Below are positions 1-8,317 of a stretch of 64,000 nt of DNA, piece by piece. Both the position numbers and the translations under genes were made by a program. The notes under the pieces are model-generated. The model saw only the letters and a program-made list of their open reading frames with translations, had not been told where the DNA came from and searched no databases. Position 1 is the stretch's first letter. Each line of letters starts with the position of its first letter. The DNA is from Gammaproteobacteria bacterium (GTDB taxonomy: Bacteria; Pseudomonadota; Gammaproteobacteria; Pseudomonadales; Pseudohongiellaceae): positions 1 to 64,000 of the forward strand of contig JAPPOG010000062.1 in NCBI GenBank assembly GCA_028818225.1, given 5' to 3'.

Positions 1-1
1 G

Positions 2-1531
2 CAGGAAGGTGGCAACGCCACCGACGACATCATCGCCATGGACGGCGTGCTGGCGGTAGTCCGACCCCACATGAACGGCATTGGCGGCGACGCATTTGGC
101 ATTTTCTATGATGGGGAAACACGGGAAATTTCCGCACTTAACGCGAGCGGTCGCGCTGGCTCAGTAGCTACCCCCGAATTCTTTGCCGCTGCGGGAGTAG
201 CGCGTGTTCCTGGAAGTGGACCGCTCTCTGTAAGTGTTCCCGGTGCGGTGGCTGGCTGGGTGGATGCCCACGAACGCTTCGGTACACTGGATTTTGCTTA
301 CTTGTTAGAACCAGCGATCGAGTATGCCCGTGGTGGTTTTGCAGTTTCAACCCGTCTGGCCATGGACTTCGAAGAACAGGGCGACAATTTAAATGAAGAC
401 GGAAAAAATCTTTACCTGCCCAATGGTTCTGCACCCCCTGTTGGCACATTATTGATCAATGAACCGCTGGCCGATTCATTAGAAATTGTGGCGAATGATG
501 GTAAAGAAGGTTTCTACCGGGGACCAATTGGCAAACAGCTTGCAGCGTACATCACCGAACTGGACGGCCACTTAAGAGAGGATGATTTTTCAAATCACAC
601 ATCCACCTGGGTCGATGTGGTACGGGGGGATTATCTGAACCATACGATGCTTGTTATGCCTCCAAACACGCAGGGTGTTACCCAACTCGCCCTCATGGAG
701 ATGTCCAAGTCACATCCGGTTCAGGCCATGGGCCATAATAGCACCGAGTATTTACACACGCTTATTGAATTAAAGAAACTGGCTTTCGCCGATCGCAATC
801 GCTGGGTAGCCGACATGGATATGGCTGATGTGCCTGTTGAAGCTTTACTGGATGCGGATTACCTGCGCGAGCGTGCTGGTCTGGTGGATCCCAACATGGC
901 CGTTGAAGATGTTGACCCGGGTTTCGGGGACGAGATCTTTTCCGAGTCTGACAAAGAACGTGAGGATTCAGGAGACACGGTCTATATCACTGCCATCGAT
1001 CAATGGGGCAATGCAGTGAGCTGGATTCAGAGTAATTTCGCCGGCTTCGGTTCCGGTTTGCTTGAATCAGAAACTGGAATTCTCCTGCATAATCGTGGCG
1101 CCCTGTTTTCACTGGAAACCGGCCATCCTAATGAAGTCGCGCCGGGCAAACGCCCTTATCATACGCTATCGCCAATGATGGCTTTATATCCTGGTGGGGA
1201 TTTCGCTTTCGCTCTGGGCACACCTGGTGGTGATAGCCAGACTCAATCCCTGTTGCAGATAGTGCACAACATGTTGCTTTTTGACATGACTCCCCAGCAA
1301 GCGATAGAAGCTCCCCGCTTCCGGTCATCCGCAGGATTCAATGTCGCCATCGAAAACCGGGTTACTGCTGATGTATTAGCCGGTCTGGATGCGCTGGGAC
1401 ATAAACTGGATTTAATCGATGGCTGGACTGCCACTTTCGGTGGCGCACAGATGATTCATCGCAATTCAGAAACTGGCGTGATAACCGCAGCAGCTGACCC
1501 CAGACGGGAAGCCTATTCACTGGCATACTGA
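2..1531 (+). CDS. ggt: Gamma-glutamyltransferase, 5' partial
   Basis: The reading frame is open from the left edge, so the N-terminus, with any signal peptide, lies outside the window. The first visible residues (QEGGNATDDIIA) match the conserved start of the large subunit of the family. The frame carries the autoprocessing Thr in SGDTVYITAID (about visible residue 326), which becomes the nucleophile of the small subunit, and the later motif PGKRPYHTLSPMM near residues 380-395. About 509 residues are visible. Family members hydrolyse or transfer the gamma-glutamyl group of glutathione and related amides, normally in the periplasm. The gene is followed after 29 bp by an exported serine hydrolase on the same strand, so the two may be co-transcribed. 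Family membership is clear; the substrate is not shown by the sequence. Confidence 0.93.
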   Translation, partial: QEGGNATDDIIAMDGVLAVVRPHMNGIGGDAFGIFYDGETREISALNASGRAGSVATPEFFAAAGVARVPGSGPLSVSVPGAVAGWVDAHERFGTLDFAYLLEPAIEYARGGFAVSTRLAMDFEEQGDNLNEDGKNLYLPNGSAPPVGTLLINEPLADSLEIVANDGKEGFYRGPIGKQLAAYITELDGHLREDDFSNHTSTWVDVVRGDYLNHTMLVMPPNTQGVTQLALMEMSKSHPVQAMGHNSTEYLHTLIELKKLAFADRNRWVADMDMADVPVEALLDADYLRERAGLVDPNMAVEDVDPGFGDEIFSESDKEREDSGDTVYITAIDQWGNAVSWIQSNFAGFGSGLLESETGILLHNRGALFSLETGHPNEVAPGKRPYHTLSPMMALYPGGDFAFALGTPGGDSQTQSLLQIVHNMLLFDMTPQQAIEAPRFRSSAGFNVAIENRVTADVLAGLDALGHKLDLIDGWTATFGGAQMIHRNSETGVITAAADPRREAYSLAY

Positions 1532-1560
1532 TTAGCGTTAAAACTTAAGAGGTAACAATA

Positions 1561-2859
1561 ATGAACAAAAAATTTCTAAGCAGCTTTTTTGCGCTAGCCT
1601 CCATCTTTTGGCTGTCACTAGCAACAGCCCAAAATGGTTTAACATTTGTCGACCCGGAAGAAGTCGGCTTTTCTTCGGAACAGCTTGGAAAAATAGAAAG
1701 CTATTTCCAGGGTCGAGTGGATCGCGGTGAGATTGCCGGCATTGTTACCCTGGTTGCCCGGGATGGCAAAATTGCCCATCTCAGCGCGGTTGGTTATCAG
1801 GATGCAGAACAACGCATTCCCATGGAAACCGATTCCCTGTTTCGCATTTATTCCATGACCAAGCCCATCGCGTCGACAGCGTTGATGATGCTGTACCAGG
1901 ATGGTTTGTTTCAATTAAATGATCCCTTATCGAAGTTCATCCCGGAATTTGCCAATCTGCGCGTACTCAGAGACCCAAATGGCCCGCTGGATGAAACCGT
2001 GGCCATGGAAAGAGAACCCACGGTTCAAGATGTCTTGCGACACACTGCTGGCTTTTCCCATGGCCTGGGTCGCAGCGAATATGATGAGCTCTTTGTGGGC
2101 ACCGGCATCTTTCGCCCGGAAACTTCTCTTGAAGAAATGATGACTGCGCTATCCACCGTACCTTTAATGAATCAGCCAGGTACTGCGTACCGTTACAGCA
2201 TTGGCCCTGACGTAGCTCTGCGTCTGGTAGAGATTATTTCAGGTATGGAAGCAGATGAGTATCTGGAACAGCGCATGTTTGATCCGCTGGGCATGGACGA
2301 TACTGGTTACGTAGTCACTTCCGATAATGCGCATCGTTTGGCACCTATTCACTGGCTGAAAGACGGCGAATTGGTGGCCATCAACGAAACAAACGGCAGC
2401 CCATTTGGTGGCGTGCTGGTGGAGAACTGGTCAGTAAACAACTACACAGTTGATCATGACTATAAAGGTGGCAGCATCGGCCTGGTTTCTACCGCCGAGG
2501 ACTACTGGCGCTTTGCCCAGGCCATGCTAAACGGAGGCGAACTGGACGGCGAGCGCATAATCGGACGCAAAACTGTCGAATACATGGCCCAGAACCACTT
2601 AACCCCACAGCAACATGAAAGCTTTAGTCCAGCTATGGGATTTGGTTTGGGATTTGCCACGATAGAAATACCAGCCGGCGTTAGCTATACCACCTCAAAA
2701 GGAAACTTTTACTGGGCCGGCGCTGCCGCAACCAACTTTTGGATCGATCCCACTGAAAATATTGTTGTTGTAGCAATGACTCAGCACATGGGTGTGCGTG
2801 GTACTGGCGCCCTGCGCGGAGAACTTCACTCCCTGGTGTACGGCGCCTTAGTCGACTAG
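1561..2859 (+). CDS. Exported serine hydrolase (beta-lactamase/PBP4* fold)
   Basis: This 432-residue protein has a Sec signal peptide (about residues 1-23, ending in TATAQ). The class C beta-lactamase-like catalytic motif is S98-M-T-K101. A Tyr motif, YRYS, lies near residue 217 where the family usually has YxN; here the third position is not Asn. RBS-like AGAGG lies about 8 bases before the ATG. This fold includes esterases, D-aminopeptidases and carboxypeptidases, so an antibiotic-resistance role should not be assumed. It sits among other exported amide and ester hydrolases: gamma-glutamyltransferase upstream and a second beta-lactamase-fold protein at 5961. The fold assignment is firm and the substrate is unknown. 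Confidence 0.9.
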   Translation: MNKKFLSSFFALASIFWLSLATAQNGLTFVDPEEVGFSSEQLGKIESYFQGRVDRGEIAGIVTLVARDGKIAHLSAVGYQDAEQRIPMETDSLFRIYSMTKPIASTALMMLYQDGLFQLNDPLSKFIPEFANLRVLRDPNGPLDETVAMEREPTVQDVLRHTAGFSHGLGRSEYDELFVGTGIFRPETSLEEMMTALSTVPLMNQPGTAYRYSIGPDVALRLVEIISGMEADEYLEQRMFDPLGMDDTGYVVTSDNAHRLAPIHWLKDGELVAINETNGSPFGGVLVENWSVNNYTVDHDYKGGSIGLVSTAEDYWRFAQAMLNGGELDGERIIGRKTVEYMAQNHLTPQQHESFSPAMGFGLGFATIEIPAGVSYTTSKGNFYWAGAAATNFWIDPTENIVVVAMTQHMGVRGTGALRGELHSLVYGALVD

Positions 2860-2870
2860 GCGAATAGACG

Positions 2871-2908
2871 ATCGAGAGTCAGATAACTCACCCTTTCTGA
2901 TTCTCGAT
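2871..2908. terminator. Inverted repeat after serine hydrolase gene
   Basis: Arms 2871-2882 and 2897-2908 pair over 12 bp (one G-U pair) around a 14-base loop, just after the stop codon at 2859. No clear T-run follows, so it is either a weak or Rho-assisted terminator or an mRNA 3'-end stabiliser. The structure is visible; the role is inferred. Confidence 0.4.
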
Positions 2909-2933
2909 TCGTTACCGCTGGATTAACTGATTT

Positions 2934-3383
2934 ATGAAAATCTGGGTAGACGCCGATGCGTGCCCCGTAGCGATCAAGGAAATTCTTTATCGCGCGGCAG
3001 AAAGAAAGAAAATTCCTTTAGTGCTAGTCGCAAATCAATCCTTACAGACTCCACCTTCCTCCTATATAAGTTCGTTGCGGGTACAAAGTGGCTTTGACAA
3101 AGCGGATGATGAAATCGTGGCACGCCTGGAAGCCAGTGATCTAGTTATTACTGCTGACATTCCATTGGCGGCAGAAGCCCTCGAAAAAGGGGCTTATGCC
3201 TTAAGTCCGCGGGGAGAAATGTTTAGCCAGGGAACTATAGGTGCGCGCCTTAATATGAGGGACTTTCTGGACACCATGCGCAGTAGTGGTGAACATACCG
3301 GAGGACCCCCGCCCCTGAGTCAAACCGATAGAAAAACCTTTGCCGACCAGCTCGACAGATTTTTACAAAAAATTGAATTGTAA
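2934..3383 (+). CDS. yaiI: YaiI/YqxD family protein (DUF188)
   Basis: The 149-residue protein is full length for the family. It begins [11 protein letters not shown], the conserved Asp-rich N-terminal strand, and carries further family segments: [32 protein letters not shown] and the C-terminal [21 protein letters not shown]. The family belongs to the PIN-like nuclease fold group and is cytoplasmic; its cellular role is not established. The conserved acidic residues (D6, D8, the DD of KADDEIV, and D of ITADIP) are present. The ATG has only a weak ribosome-binding site. It is a single gene between exported proteins, with no obvious functional partner. Confidence 0.93.
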   Translation: MKIWVDADACPVAIKEILYRAAERKKIPLVLVANQSLQTPPSSYISSLRVQSGFDKADDEIVARLEASDLVITADIPLAAEALEKGAYALSPRGEMFSQGTIGARLNMRDFLDTMRSSGEHTGGPPPLSQTDRKTFADQLDRFLQKIEL

Positions 3384-3524
3384 TAATTGGCTGAGCGCAT
3401 TAATGCCGCTCTGTGGCAATGCAGCAAACAAGCTGCATGCTTTCAGATCTTGTCATTTTTCGAAAGGATTCCTGATTCCGAAGTTGTTATACTCGAAAGC
3501 GACGTCACCTTGGAGTGGGTAATT

Positions 3525-3683
3525 ATGAAAAATCCTAACCTTGTAGCGAAAGTCAGTTTAACTGTTCTGACACTAGTCATAGTGCTAATGATTGTTGCCG
3601 CTGTCATTATTCCTAATATGGTCGAGGACGGGTCGGAATCCCAGGCATCAACTTCCTTTCTTATGCTAGACGAATACAGTTAA
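3525..3683 (+). CDS. Small single-pass membrane protein (52 aa)
   Basis: A 52-residue frame starts at an ATG preceded by TTGGAGTGGG, a good ribosome-binding site. A longer reading from 3387 lacks a comparable site and would include unconvincing sequence. Residues 8-33 form one strongly hydrophobic helix (VSLTVLTLVIVLMIVAAVII), followed by a short acidic and polar tail. No family was recognised. It lies between yaiI and the TAXI lipoprotein gene, on the same strand. The good ribosome-binding site and coherent membrane-protein composition favour a real gene, but there is no homology support. Confidence 0.55.
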   Translation: MKNPNLVAKVSLTVLTLVIVLMIVAAVIIPNMVEDGSESQASTSFLMLDEYS

Positions 3684-3712
3684 ACAGTCTGAGTTAAAAA
3701 AATAAAAATTAC

Positions 3713-4702
3713 GTGACTCGACTCCACATACTTGTTTTCTTCCTGCTGCTGACGGCATGTTCTGATCAGCTCGGTCAGCGGCAGACTTACGTGCTTACGA
3801 CAGGAACTACCAGCGCCACTTACTATCCTGTCGGTGTTGCACTGGCCACCCTTGTATCAGCTCAAGAAGAGCTTGATTTCTCCCTCAATGCAATCAGTTC
3901 CGCCGGTTCATTAGAAAATGTAAAACTATTGCGGGATAACCAGGCACAATTTAGCACCATGCTCTCGATTTTTGCTGCCTGGTCTTATGCGGGCGAAGGA
4001 CCGATTCAGAATCCGCAGGAACATATTCGCGGTGTAACTGCACTATGGCCCAATGTAGAACACCTGCTTCTGCGAACCGAGCTGGTTACACAAGGAACCT
4101 TTACCGATTATTCGCGGCTTAACGGAGAAAGAGTTTCCATCGGCATGAGAAACTCGGGAGCAGAGATTACCGGTTTCTATATTTTTGACGCCCTTGGTAT
4201 AGACCACCAGCAAGATCTGAGCGTAGCCTACCTGGGGTACGGTCCGTCGGCGGATGCCCTGCAGGATGGCAATATTGTAGGACTGAACGCGCCAGGCGGG
4301 CCTCCCATGGCCGCCTTAACCAGGGCCCATGCGTTGTTAGGTGATGAGCTAACAATTCTTAGTATCAATCAGGAAGAGCTGGATGCAATCAATTGGGAAT
4401 ATCCAATCTGGAATTTTTATGAGCTGGCTCCGGGTACTTATCCCAGTCAGGATGCCACAGTTAGAACCGCTGCCAGTGCTAACGTATTGGTGGCCAGGGA
4501 TGATGTGCCAGAAGAAATTGTATATAAGCTGACAAAATTGCTCTGGGAGAATCTCGCAGTCTTGCAGGAAATTCACAATGCAACAAAATCGATGGAAATT
4601 GAAAAAGCGCTGCAGGGAATTCCAGTTCCCTTGCATAAGGGTGCTTTGCGCTACTACCGGGAAATTGGATTAAATATCCCGGAACACTTGTTAGGTGGTT
4701 AG
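3713..4702 (+). CDS. TAXI-family TRAP transporter solute-binding lipoprotein
   Basis: The 329-residue protein starts at GTG 3713. Its signal peptide ends in a lipobox, LLTAC16. The mature part opens with the TAXI signature (YVLTTGTTSATYYPVGVALATLV), then SAGSLENVKLL, and has a later conserved segment around GMRNSGAEITG. Family members bind small organic acids or amino acids such as glutamate and deliver them to a fused DctQM permease. No TRAP permease gene lies nearby, so this is an orphan receptor in the window. It is followed after 20 bp by the acetamidase/formamidase homologue, which could supply or consume its ligand; that link is a guess. Confidence 0.88.
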   Translation: MTRLHILVFFLLLTACSDQLGQRQTYVLTTGTTSATYYPVGVALATLVSAQEELDFSLNAISSAGSLENVKLLRDNQAQFSTMLSIFAAWSYAGEGPIQNPQEHIRGVTALWPNVEHLLLRTELVTQGTFTDYSRLNGERVSIGMRNSGAEITGFYIFDALGIDHQQDLSVAYLGYGPSADALQDGNIVGLNAPGGPPMAALTRAHALLGDELTILSINQEELDAINWEYPIWNFYELAPGTYPSQDATVRTAASANVLVARDDVPEEIVYKLTKLLWENLAVLQEIHNATKSMEIEKALQGIPVPLHKGALRYYREIGLNIPEHLLGG

Positions 4703-4722
4703 TTTATTTTGGAGCGATTCTT

Positions 4723-5952
4723 ATGAGAAAACTTTGTACTGTAATTATTTGTATTAACTTCTTAAGTTTTGCTTACGCTCAGGACGGTGATGTAATTATC
4801 GTGGGTGGTAGCGGGGATAATTGCCTGGAAGATCCCGGTTGCGTCAATCGCTTGCATCCTGACATTCCCATGGCGGCCCGCGCTCAACCGGGGCAAACAA
4901 TCTTATTCCGTACCCGCGACAGTGGCGATTGGTTAGGAACGGTTTCCGCACAGACTACCGAACCGGAAACCTCAAGTGGTGATTTTGGCGCCGTTCATCC
5001 CATGGCAGGACCGGTACATATAGAAGGGGCCGAGATTGGGGATGTACTGAAAGTTACGCTGCTAAATATCGATCCAGGAAAATACGCCTATACCTATGGA
5101 GGCGGTGGCGGTTTTGTTCCGGACCTGGTTGAGGGCGAATTCCTGACCATTTGGCGATTAAATCGTGATTACGCAGAGAGTGATGATATTCCCGGTGTGC
5201 GTATTCCCAATTCCAGCTTCCCCGGCGTTGTGTCTACTTTGCCGGGCCCGAACCAATTACGCATCATGCTGGAGCGCGAACAGGAATTAGCGGATGCCGG
5301 AGGGCAGGTTTCCCTGCCCTCTCCCGGCGGCGCTTCGCCAGCAGAAATTTGTGGACCTGATGGCTCTGCTCGAAATGAGTGTCTGCGCACTATCCCGCCA
5401 CGGGAGCACGGCGGCAACATGGACATCCGCTATCTACAGGCCGGAGTGTCCATCTACCTTCCCTGTTTCGTGGAAGGATGCGGCCTGACTATCGGTGATC
5501 TGCACTATGCCCAGGGTGATGGCGAAGTGTCCGGCACCGCTATAGAAATGTCTGCGAATGTCTGGGCAACCACTGAAATCATTAAAGATGGACCCGACCT
5601 TTCCCGCGGCCCCCATTACGAAGGCTCATCACAGCTGCTGGAAATTCCTTCCCGACGTTTTTATGCAGTAACCGGAATCCCGGTTAAAGAACCGGGCGAA
5701 GTTCCACCTGACATGCAATATCTGAATTCCGATGTTGTTGCAGGCTTAAGCAACTTATCCAATGATATTAACCTCGCCGCCAGAAATGCTATCGACGGCA
5801 TTATTGATTATATGGTTACCGAGTATGGACTCACCCGCAATCAGGCCTATGTAGTAGCAAGTGTAGCGGTTGATTTGCGCATTAGTCAGTTAGTGGATGC
5901 GCCAAATGTGGGAGTAACTGCATTACTGCCATTGGACATCTTTAATAATTAG
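4723..5952 (+). CDS. Exported acetamidase/formamidase family protein
   Basis: The 409-residue protein has a Sec signal peptide (about residues 1-19, ending FAYAQ). The mature part carries the FmdA/AmdA fold pattern: an early HP..P..RAQPG segment, then VHPMAGPVHIEGAEIGDVLKV, then a GNMDIRYLQAG..YLPCFVEG segment followed by GDLHYAQGDGEVSGTAIE, which is the family's typical core. Classical members are cytoplasmic and hydrolyse formamide or short amides to ammonia and acid. Here the signal peptide places the enzyme outside the cytoplasm. A GGAG ribosome-binding site precedes the start. It is tightly spaced with its neighbours at 3713 and 5961, suggesting one transcript. Confidence 0.9.
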   Translation: MRKLCTVIICINFLSFAYAQDGDVIIVGGSGDNCLEDPGCVNRLHPDIPMAARAQPGQTILFRTRDSGDWLGTVSAQTTEPETSSGDFGAVHPMAGPVHIEGAEIGDVLKVTLLNIDPGKYAYTYGGGGGFVPDLVEGEFLTIWRLNRDYAESDDIPGVRIPNSSFPGVVSTLPGPNQLRIMLEREQELADAGGQVSLPSPGGASPAEICGPDGSARNECLRTIPPREHGGNMDIRYLQAGVSIYLPCFVEGCGLTIGDLHYAQGDGEVSGTAIEMSANVWATTEIIKDGPDLSRGPHYEGSSQLLEIPSRRFYAVTGIPVKEPGEVPPDMQYLNSDVVAGLSNLSNDINLAARNAIDGIIDYMVTEYGLTRNQAYVVASVAVDLRISQLVDAPNVGVTALLPLDIFNN

Positions 5953-5960
5953 AGGCAACG

Positions 5961-6881
5961 ATGAAAAATATAATTTATGGAATTGCTTCTTCATTGCTGT
6001 TATTTGCAGGTAATAATGCCATCGCACAAGCACAGCATCTGCAAATAATCCGTGACAAATTGCAAGCGGATATCGAAACAATAGTTAACAACTATGAAGG
6101 TGTTGCCGGTGTGCATGTGCTGGATCTATCGAGCGGTAATCGTTGGACCTATCGTGATGAACTGGTATTTCCTCAAGCGAGCGCAATCAAGATTCCAATC
6201 ATACTGGAGCTGTTTCGAAGAGCAGAGTCCGATCCCGAGCTATTAGGCAGACGGGTTGAAATGACTGACGCAGTTCGCACCGGTGGCAGTGGTGTGTTAT
6301 CAGTCCTGACTGATGGTGGTTCCGCATTCTCACTGGAAGACTATGCGATTTACATGATTCTCCATTCCGATAACACAGCAACCAATGTATTGATTGATGA
6401 ACTCGGCATGGACGCAATCAATCGATTGTCAGCTTCACTGGGCGCGAATCAGACGTTGCTGCAACGCAAAATGATCCGTCCGGACCAGTCACTTATAGGC
6501 AATGAGAATCTTTCCACGCCAAAAGATGCCGCATTAATCATGGAAAGAATTGCCAACTGTGATTTACCCATGAGCCCACAAAGTTGTGAGCGAGTGCGCC
6601 AAATTCTGGAAATCTACAAGGGTGGACCTATTCGCAATCCTGTGCCACGAGATGTAGCTATCGCCTTTAAGCCTGGAGGTATCACCGGGGTGAGCACGGT
6701 ATGGGGTATCATCGATGTACCCGATCGACCCTTTGTGTTGGCAGTCATGTCCAATTATGGCGGCAACGGTGGCGAAGTTATCGAAAAGATTTCCTCAGTC
6801 ACCTATGACTATTTTAGTCGACTATCGGGCATTACTGATTTTGGTACACGAGTGCCGCTGGAATTAAAAAATAGTCGATAA
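5961..6881 (+). CDS. Exported class A beta-lactamase-like serine hydrolase
   Basis: The 306-residue protein has a signal peptide of about 22 residues. It carries the serine acyl-enzyme triad of this fold: S74-A-I-K77, S136-D-N138, and K237-P-G in the place of KTG. A clear counterpart of the class A general base (ExxLN) is not obvious, although ENLSTPKDA lies in the expected region. It therefore belongs to the beta-lactamase2-type hydrolases, but true beta-lactamase activity is uncertain. The stop is 3 bp before the next gene. Its last 66 codons (from codon 241) were copied by the 817-bp tandem duplication and reappear as a headless fragment at 7498-7698. Confidence 0.88.
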   Translation: MKNIIYGIASSLLLFAGNNAIAQAQHLQIIRDKLQADIETIVNNYEGVAGVHVLDLSSGNRWTYRDELVFPQASAIKIPIILELFRRAESDPELLGRRVEMTDAVRTGGSGVLSVLTDGGSAFSLEDYAIYMILHSDNTATNVLIDELGMDAINRLSASLGANQTLLQRKMIRPDQSLIGNENLSTPKDAALIMERIANCDLPMSPQSCERVRQILEIYKGGPIRNPVPRDVAIAFKPGGITGVSTVWGIIDVPDRPFVLAVMSNYGGNGGEVIEKISSVTYDYFSRLSGITDFGTRVPLELKNSR

Positions 6882-6884
6882 AAG

Positions 6885-7373
6885 ATGAACGCAATTGATC
6901 AGCTTTACCTCGTTGCAGAAATCTCGGCAACTATACTTGGCTTTATCGCAGTTTTTATTGCTCTTTCCAAGAATGACGGCCGCTTTTCAGAAGCCGATCG
7001 TCATTTTATTCAGGCATTAGTGCTGGCCTCAGCGATTGCAATAGTCCTGGGACTGACCCCAACTACCCTCATGAATTACTACGATGAAGAATTGTCCTGG
7101 CGTTATTCCCTCTACATAGGAATGATCGCAGGCCTGGTTATGACACTTTTAATGGCGTGGGAGCAATACAATATGTCAGATCAGGAAGCACAGAGTGTGC
7201 ACTGGTTCTGGCACGTGCCACCCTGGGGTACTGGAGGTATTTCGTTTATTGTTCTTGGCAATGCGTTCTTACAGGATGCAAATTTCATGGCAGCTTATGT
7301 TACTGCAACAACATTGTTCGTTCCCATTAGCCTCTGGTGTTTTACTGCTATCGTGTTCAGAAAATTTTTCTAA
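6885..7373 (+). CDS. Hypothetical membrane protein, copy 1
   Basis: The 162-residue protein has four or five hydrophobic segments (about residues 8-26, 42-60, 72-93, 112-127 and 136-155) and few charged residues apart from a short KNDGRFSEADRH loop and a DEELSW segment. No family was recognised. It starts 3 bp after the stop of the beta-lactamase-like gene, so translational coupling is likely. It faces the TonB receptor gene remnant head-on. An identical copy is encoded at 7702-8190 because of the tandem duplication. Start at the first ATG; the preceding AAAAGATG gives a weak ribosome-binding site, fitting coupled translation. Confidence 0.75.
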   Translation: MNAIDQLYLVAEISATILGFIAVFIALSKNDGRFSEADRHFIQALVLASAIAIVLGLTPTTLMNYYDEELSWRYSLYIGMIAGLVMTLLMAWEQYNMSDQEAQSVHWFWHVPPWGTGGISFIVLGNAFLQDANFMAAYVTATTLFVPISLWCFTAIVFRKFF

Positions 7374-7377
7374 ACAA

Positions 7378-7500
7378 TTACAGGCGCAACTTTATCCCGC
7401 CATTAATCACATACCCATCCAAAGGCGCAAAGATGTCATTGAACATCGGGTTGACTAAAGTGCCACTATAAATTTCTTCGTAGCGAGTCTGGCGAGTATC
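7378..7500 (-). pseudogene. C-terminal fragment of TonB receptor gene (duplication remnant)
   Basis: On the minus strand this stretch repeats the last 41 codons, including the stop, of the receptor gene at 8195-10204 (ending GGIKLRL). It is cut at the duplication junction at 7500 and has no start of its own. It cannot encode a functional product and only marks the copied block. Confidence 0.9.
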
Positions 7501-7698
7501 ACCGGGGTGAGCACGGTATGGGGTATCATCGATGTACCCGATCGACCCTTTGTGTTGGCAGTCATGTCCAATTATGGCGGCAACGGTGGCGAAGTTATCG
7601 AAAAGATTTCCTCAGTCACCTATGACTATTTTAGTCGACTATCGGGCATTACTGATTTTGGTACACGAGTGCCGCTGGAATTAAAAAATAGTCGATAA
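7498..7698 (+). pseudogene. 3' fragment of beta-lactamase-like gene (duplication remnant)
   Basis: This stretch repeats codons 241-306 plus the stop of the gene at 5961-6881, beginning ITGVSTVWG. The catalytic Ser, the SDN motif and the KPG motif are all absent because they lie upstream of the copied block. An internal GTG at 7507 could start a 63-residue peptide, but without the active site it would not be a serine hydrolase. Confidence 0.9.
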
Positions 7699-8317
7699 AA
7701 GATGAACGCAATTGATCAGCTTTACCTCGTTGCAGAAATCTCGGCAACTATACTTGGCTTTATCGCAGTTTTTATTGCTCTTTCCAAGAATGACGGCCGC
7801 TTTTCAGAAGCCGATCGTCATTTTATTCAGGCATTAGTGCTGGCCTCAGCGATTGCAATAGTCCTGGGACTGACCCCAACTACCCTCATGAATTACTACG
7901 ATGAAGAATTGTCCTGGCGTTATTCCCTCTACATAGGAATGATCGCAGGCCTGGTTATGACACTTTTAATGGCGTGGGAGCAATACAATATGTCAGATCA
8001 GGAAGCACAGAGTGTGCACTGGTTCTGGCACGTGCCACCCTGGGGTACTGGAGGTATTTCGTTTATTGTTCTTGGCAATGCGTTCTTACAGGATGCAAAT
8101 TTCATGGCAGCTTATGTTACTGCAACAACATTGTTCGTTCCCATTAGCCTCTGGTGTTTTACTGCTATCGTGTTCAGAAAATTTTTCTAAACAATTACAG
8201 GCGCAACTTTATCCCGCCATTAATCACATACCCATCCAAAGGCGCAAAGATGTCATTGAACATCGGGTTGACTAAAGTGCCACTATAAATTTCTTCGTAG
8301 CGAGTCTGGCGAGTATC
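7501..8317. repeat. Tandem duplication, unit 2 (817 bp)
   Basis: This is the second unit, offset from the first by exactly 817 bp. It ends inside the intact TonB receptor gene: after 8317 the sequence runs on into the receptor, whereas after 7500 it returns to the start of the unit. The ancestral order was therefore hydrolase, membrane protein, receptor, with one copy of each. Confidence 0.95.
7702..8190 (+). CDS. Hypothetical membrane protein, copy 2
   Basis: This encodes the same 162 residues as the gene at 6885-7373. In this copy the upstream hydrolase gene is truncated, so its expression would rely on read-through from copy 1 or on a promoter inside the duplicated block. It converges on the receptor gene, whose stop begins at 8195, five bases after this gene's stop. 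If the duplication is real, it doubles the gene dosage of this protein alone among the three genes affected. Confidence 0.75.
   Translation: MNAIDQLYLVAEISATILGFIAVFIALSKNDGRFSEADRHFIQALVLASAIAIVLGLTPTTLMNYYDEELSWRYSLYIGMIAGLVMTLLMAWEQYNMSDQEAQSVHWFWHVPPWGTGGISFIVLGNAFLQDANFMAAYVTATTLFVPISLWCFTAIVFRKFF

Larger units (their letters stand above)
6684..7500. repeat. Tandem duplication, unit 1 (817 bp)
   Basis: This unit and 7501-8317 appear identical base for base over 817 bp; wherever both were compared no difference was seen, and the two encoded 162-residue proteins are the same. The unit holds the 3' part of the beta-lactamase-like gene, a complete membrane-protein gene and, on the minus strand, the last 41 codons of the TonB receptor gene. 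The pentamer GTATC lies at 6679-6683, 7496-7500 and 8313-8317, so the junction shows 5-base microhomology. Confidence 0.95.

Noticed and set aside
5961-6881. Calling this gene an antibiotic-resistance class A beta-lactamase
   Set aside because: KTG is replaced by KPG and the general-base ExxLN motif is not clear, so only the fold and serine hydrolase chemistry are supported.
6684-8317. Transposon or insertion sequence as cause of the 817-bp repeat
   Set aside because: No transposase, terminal inverted repeats or target-site duplication is present; only 5-base microhomology at the junction, which fits illegitimate recombination or an assembly artefact.
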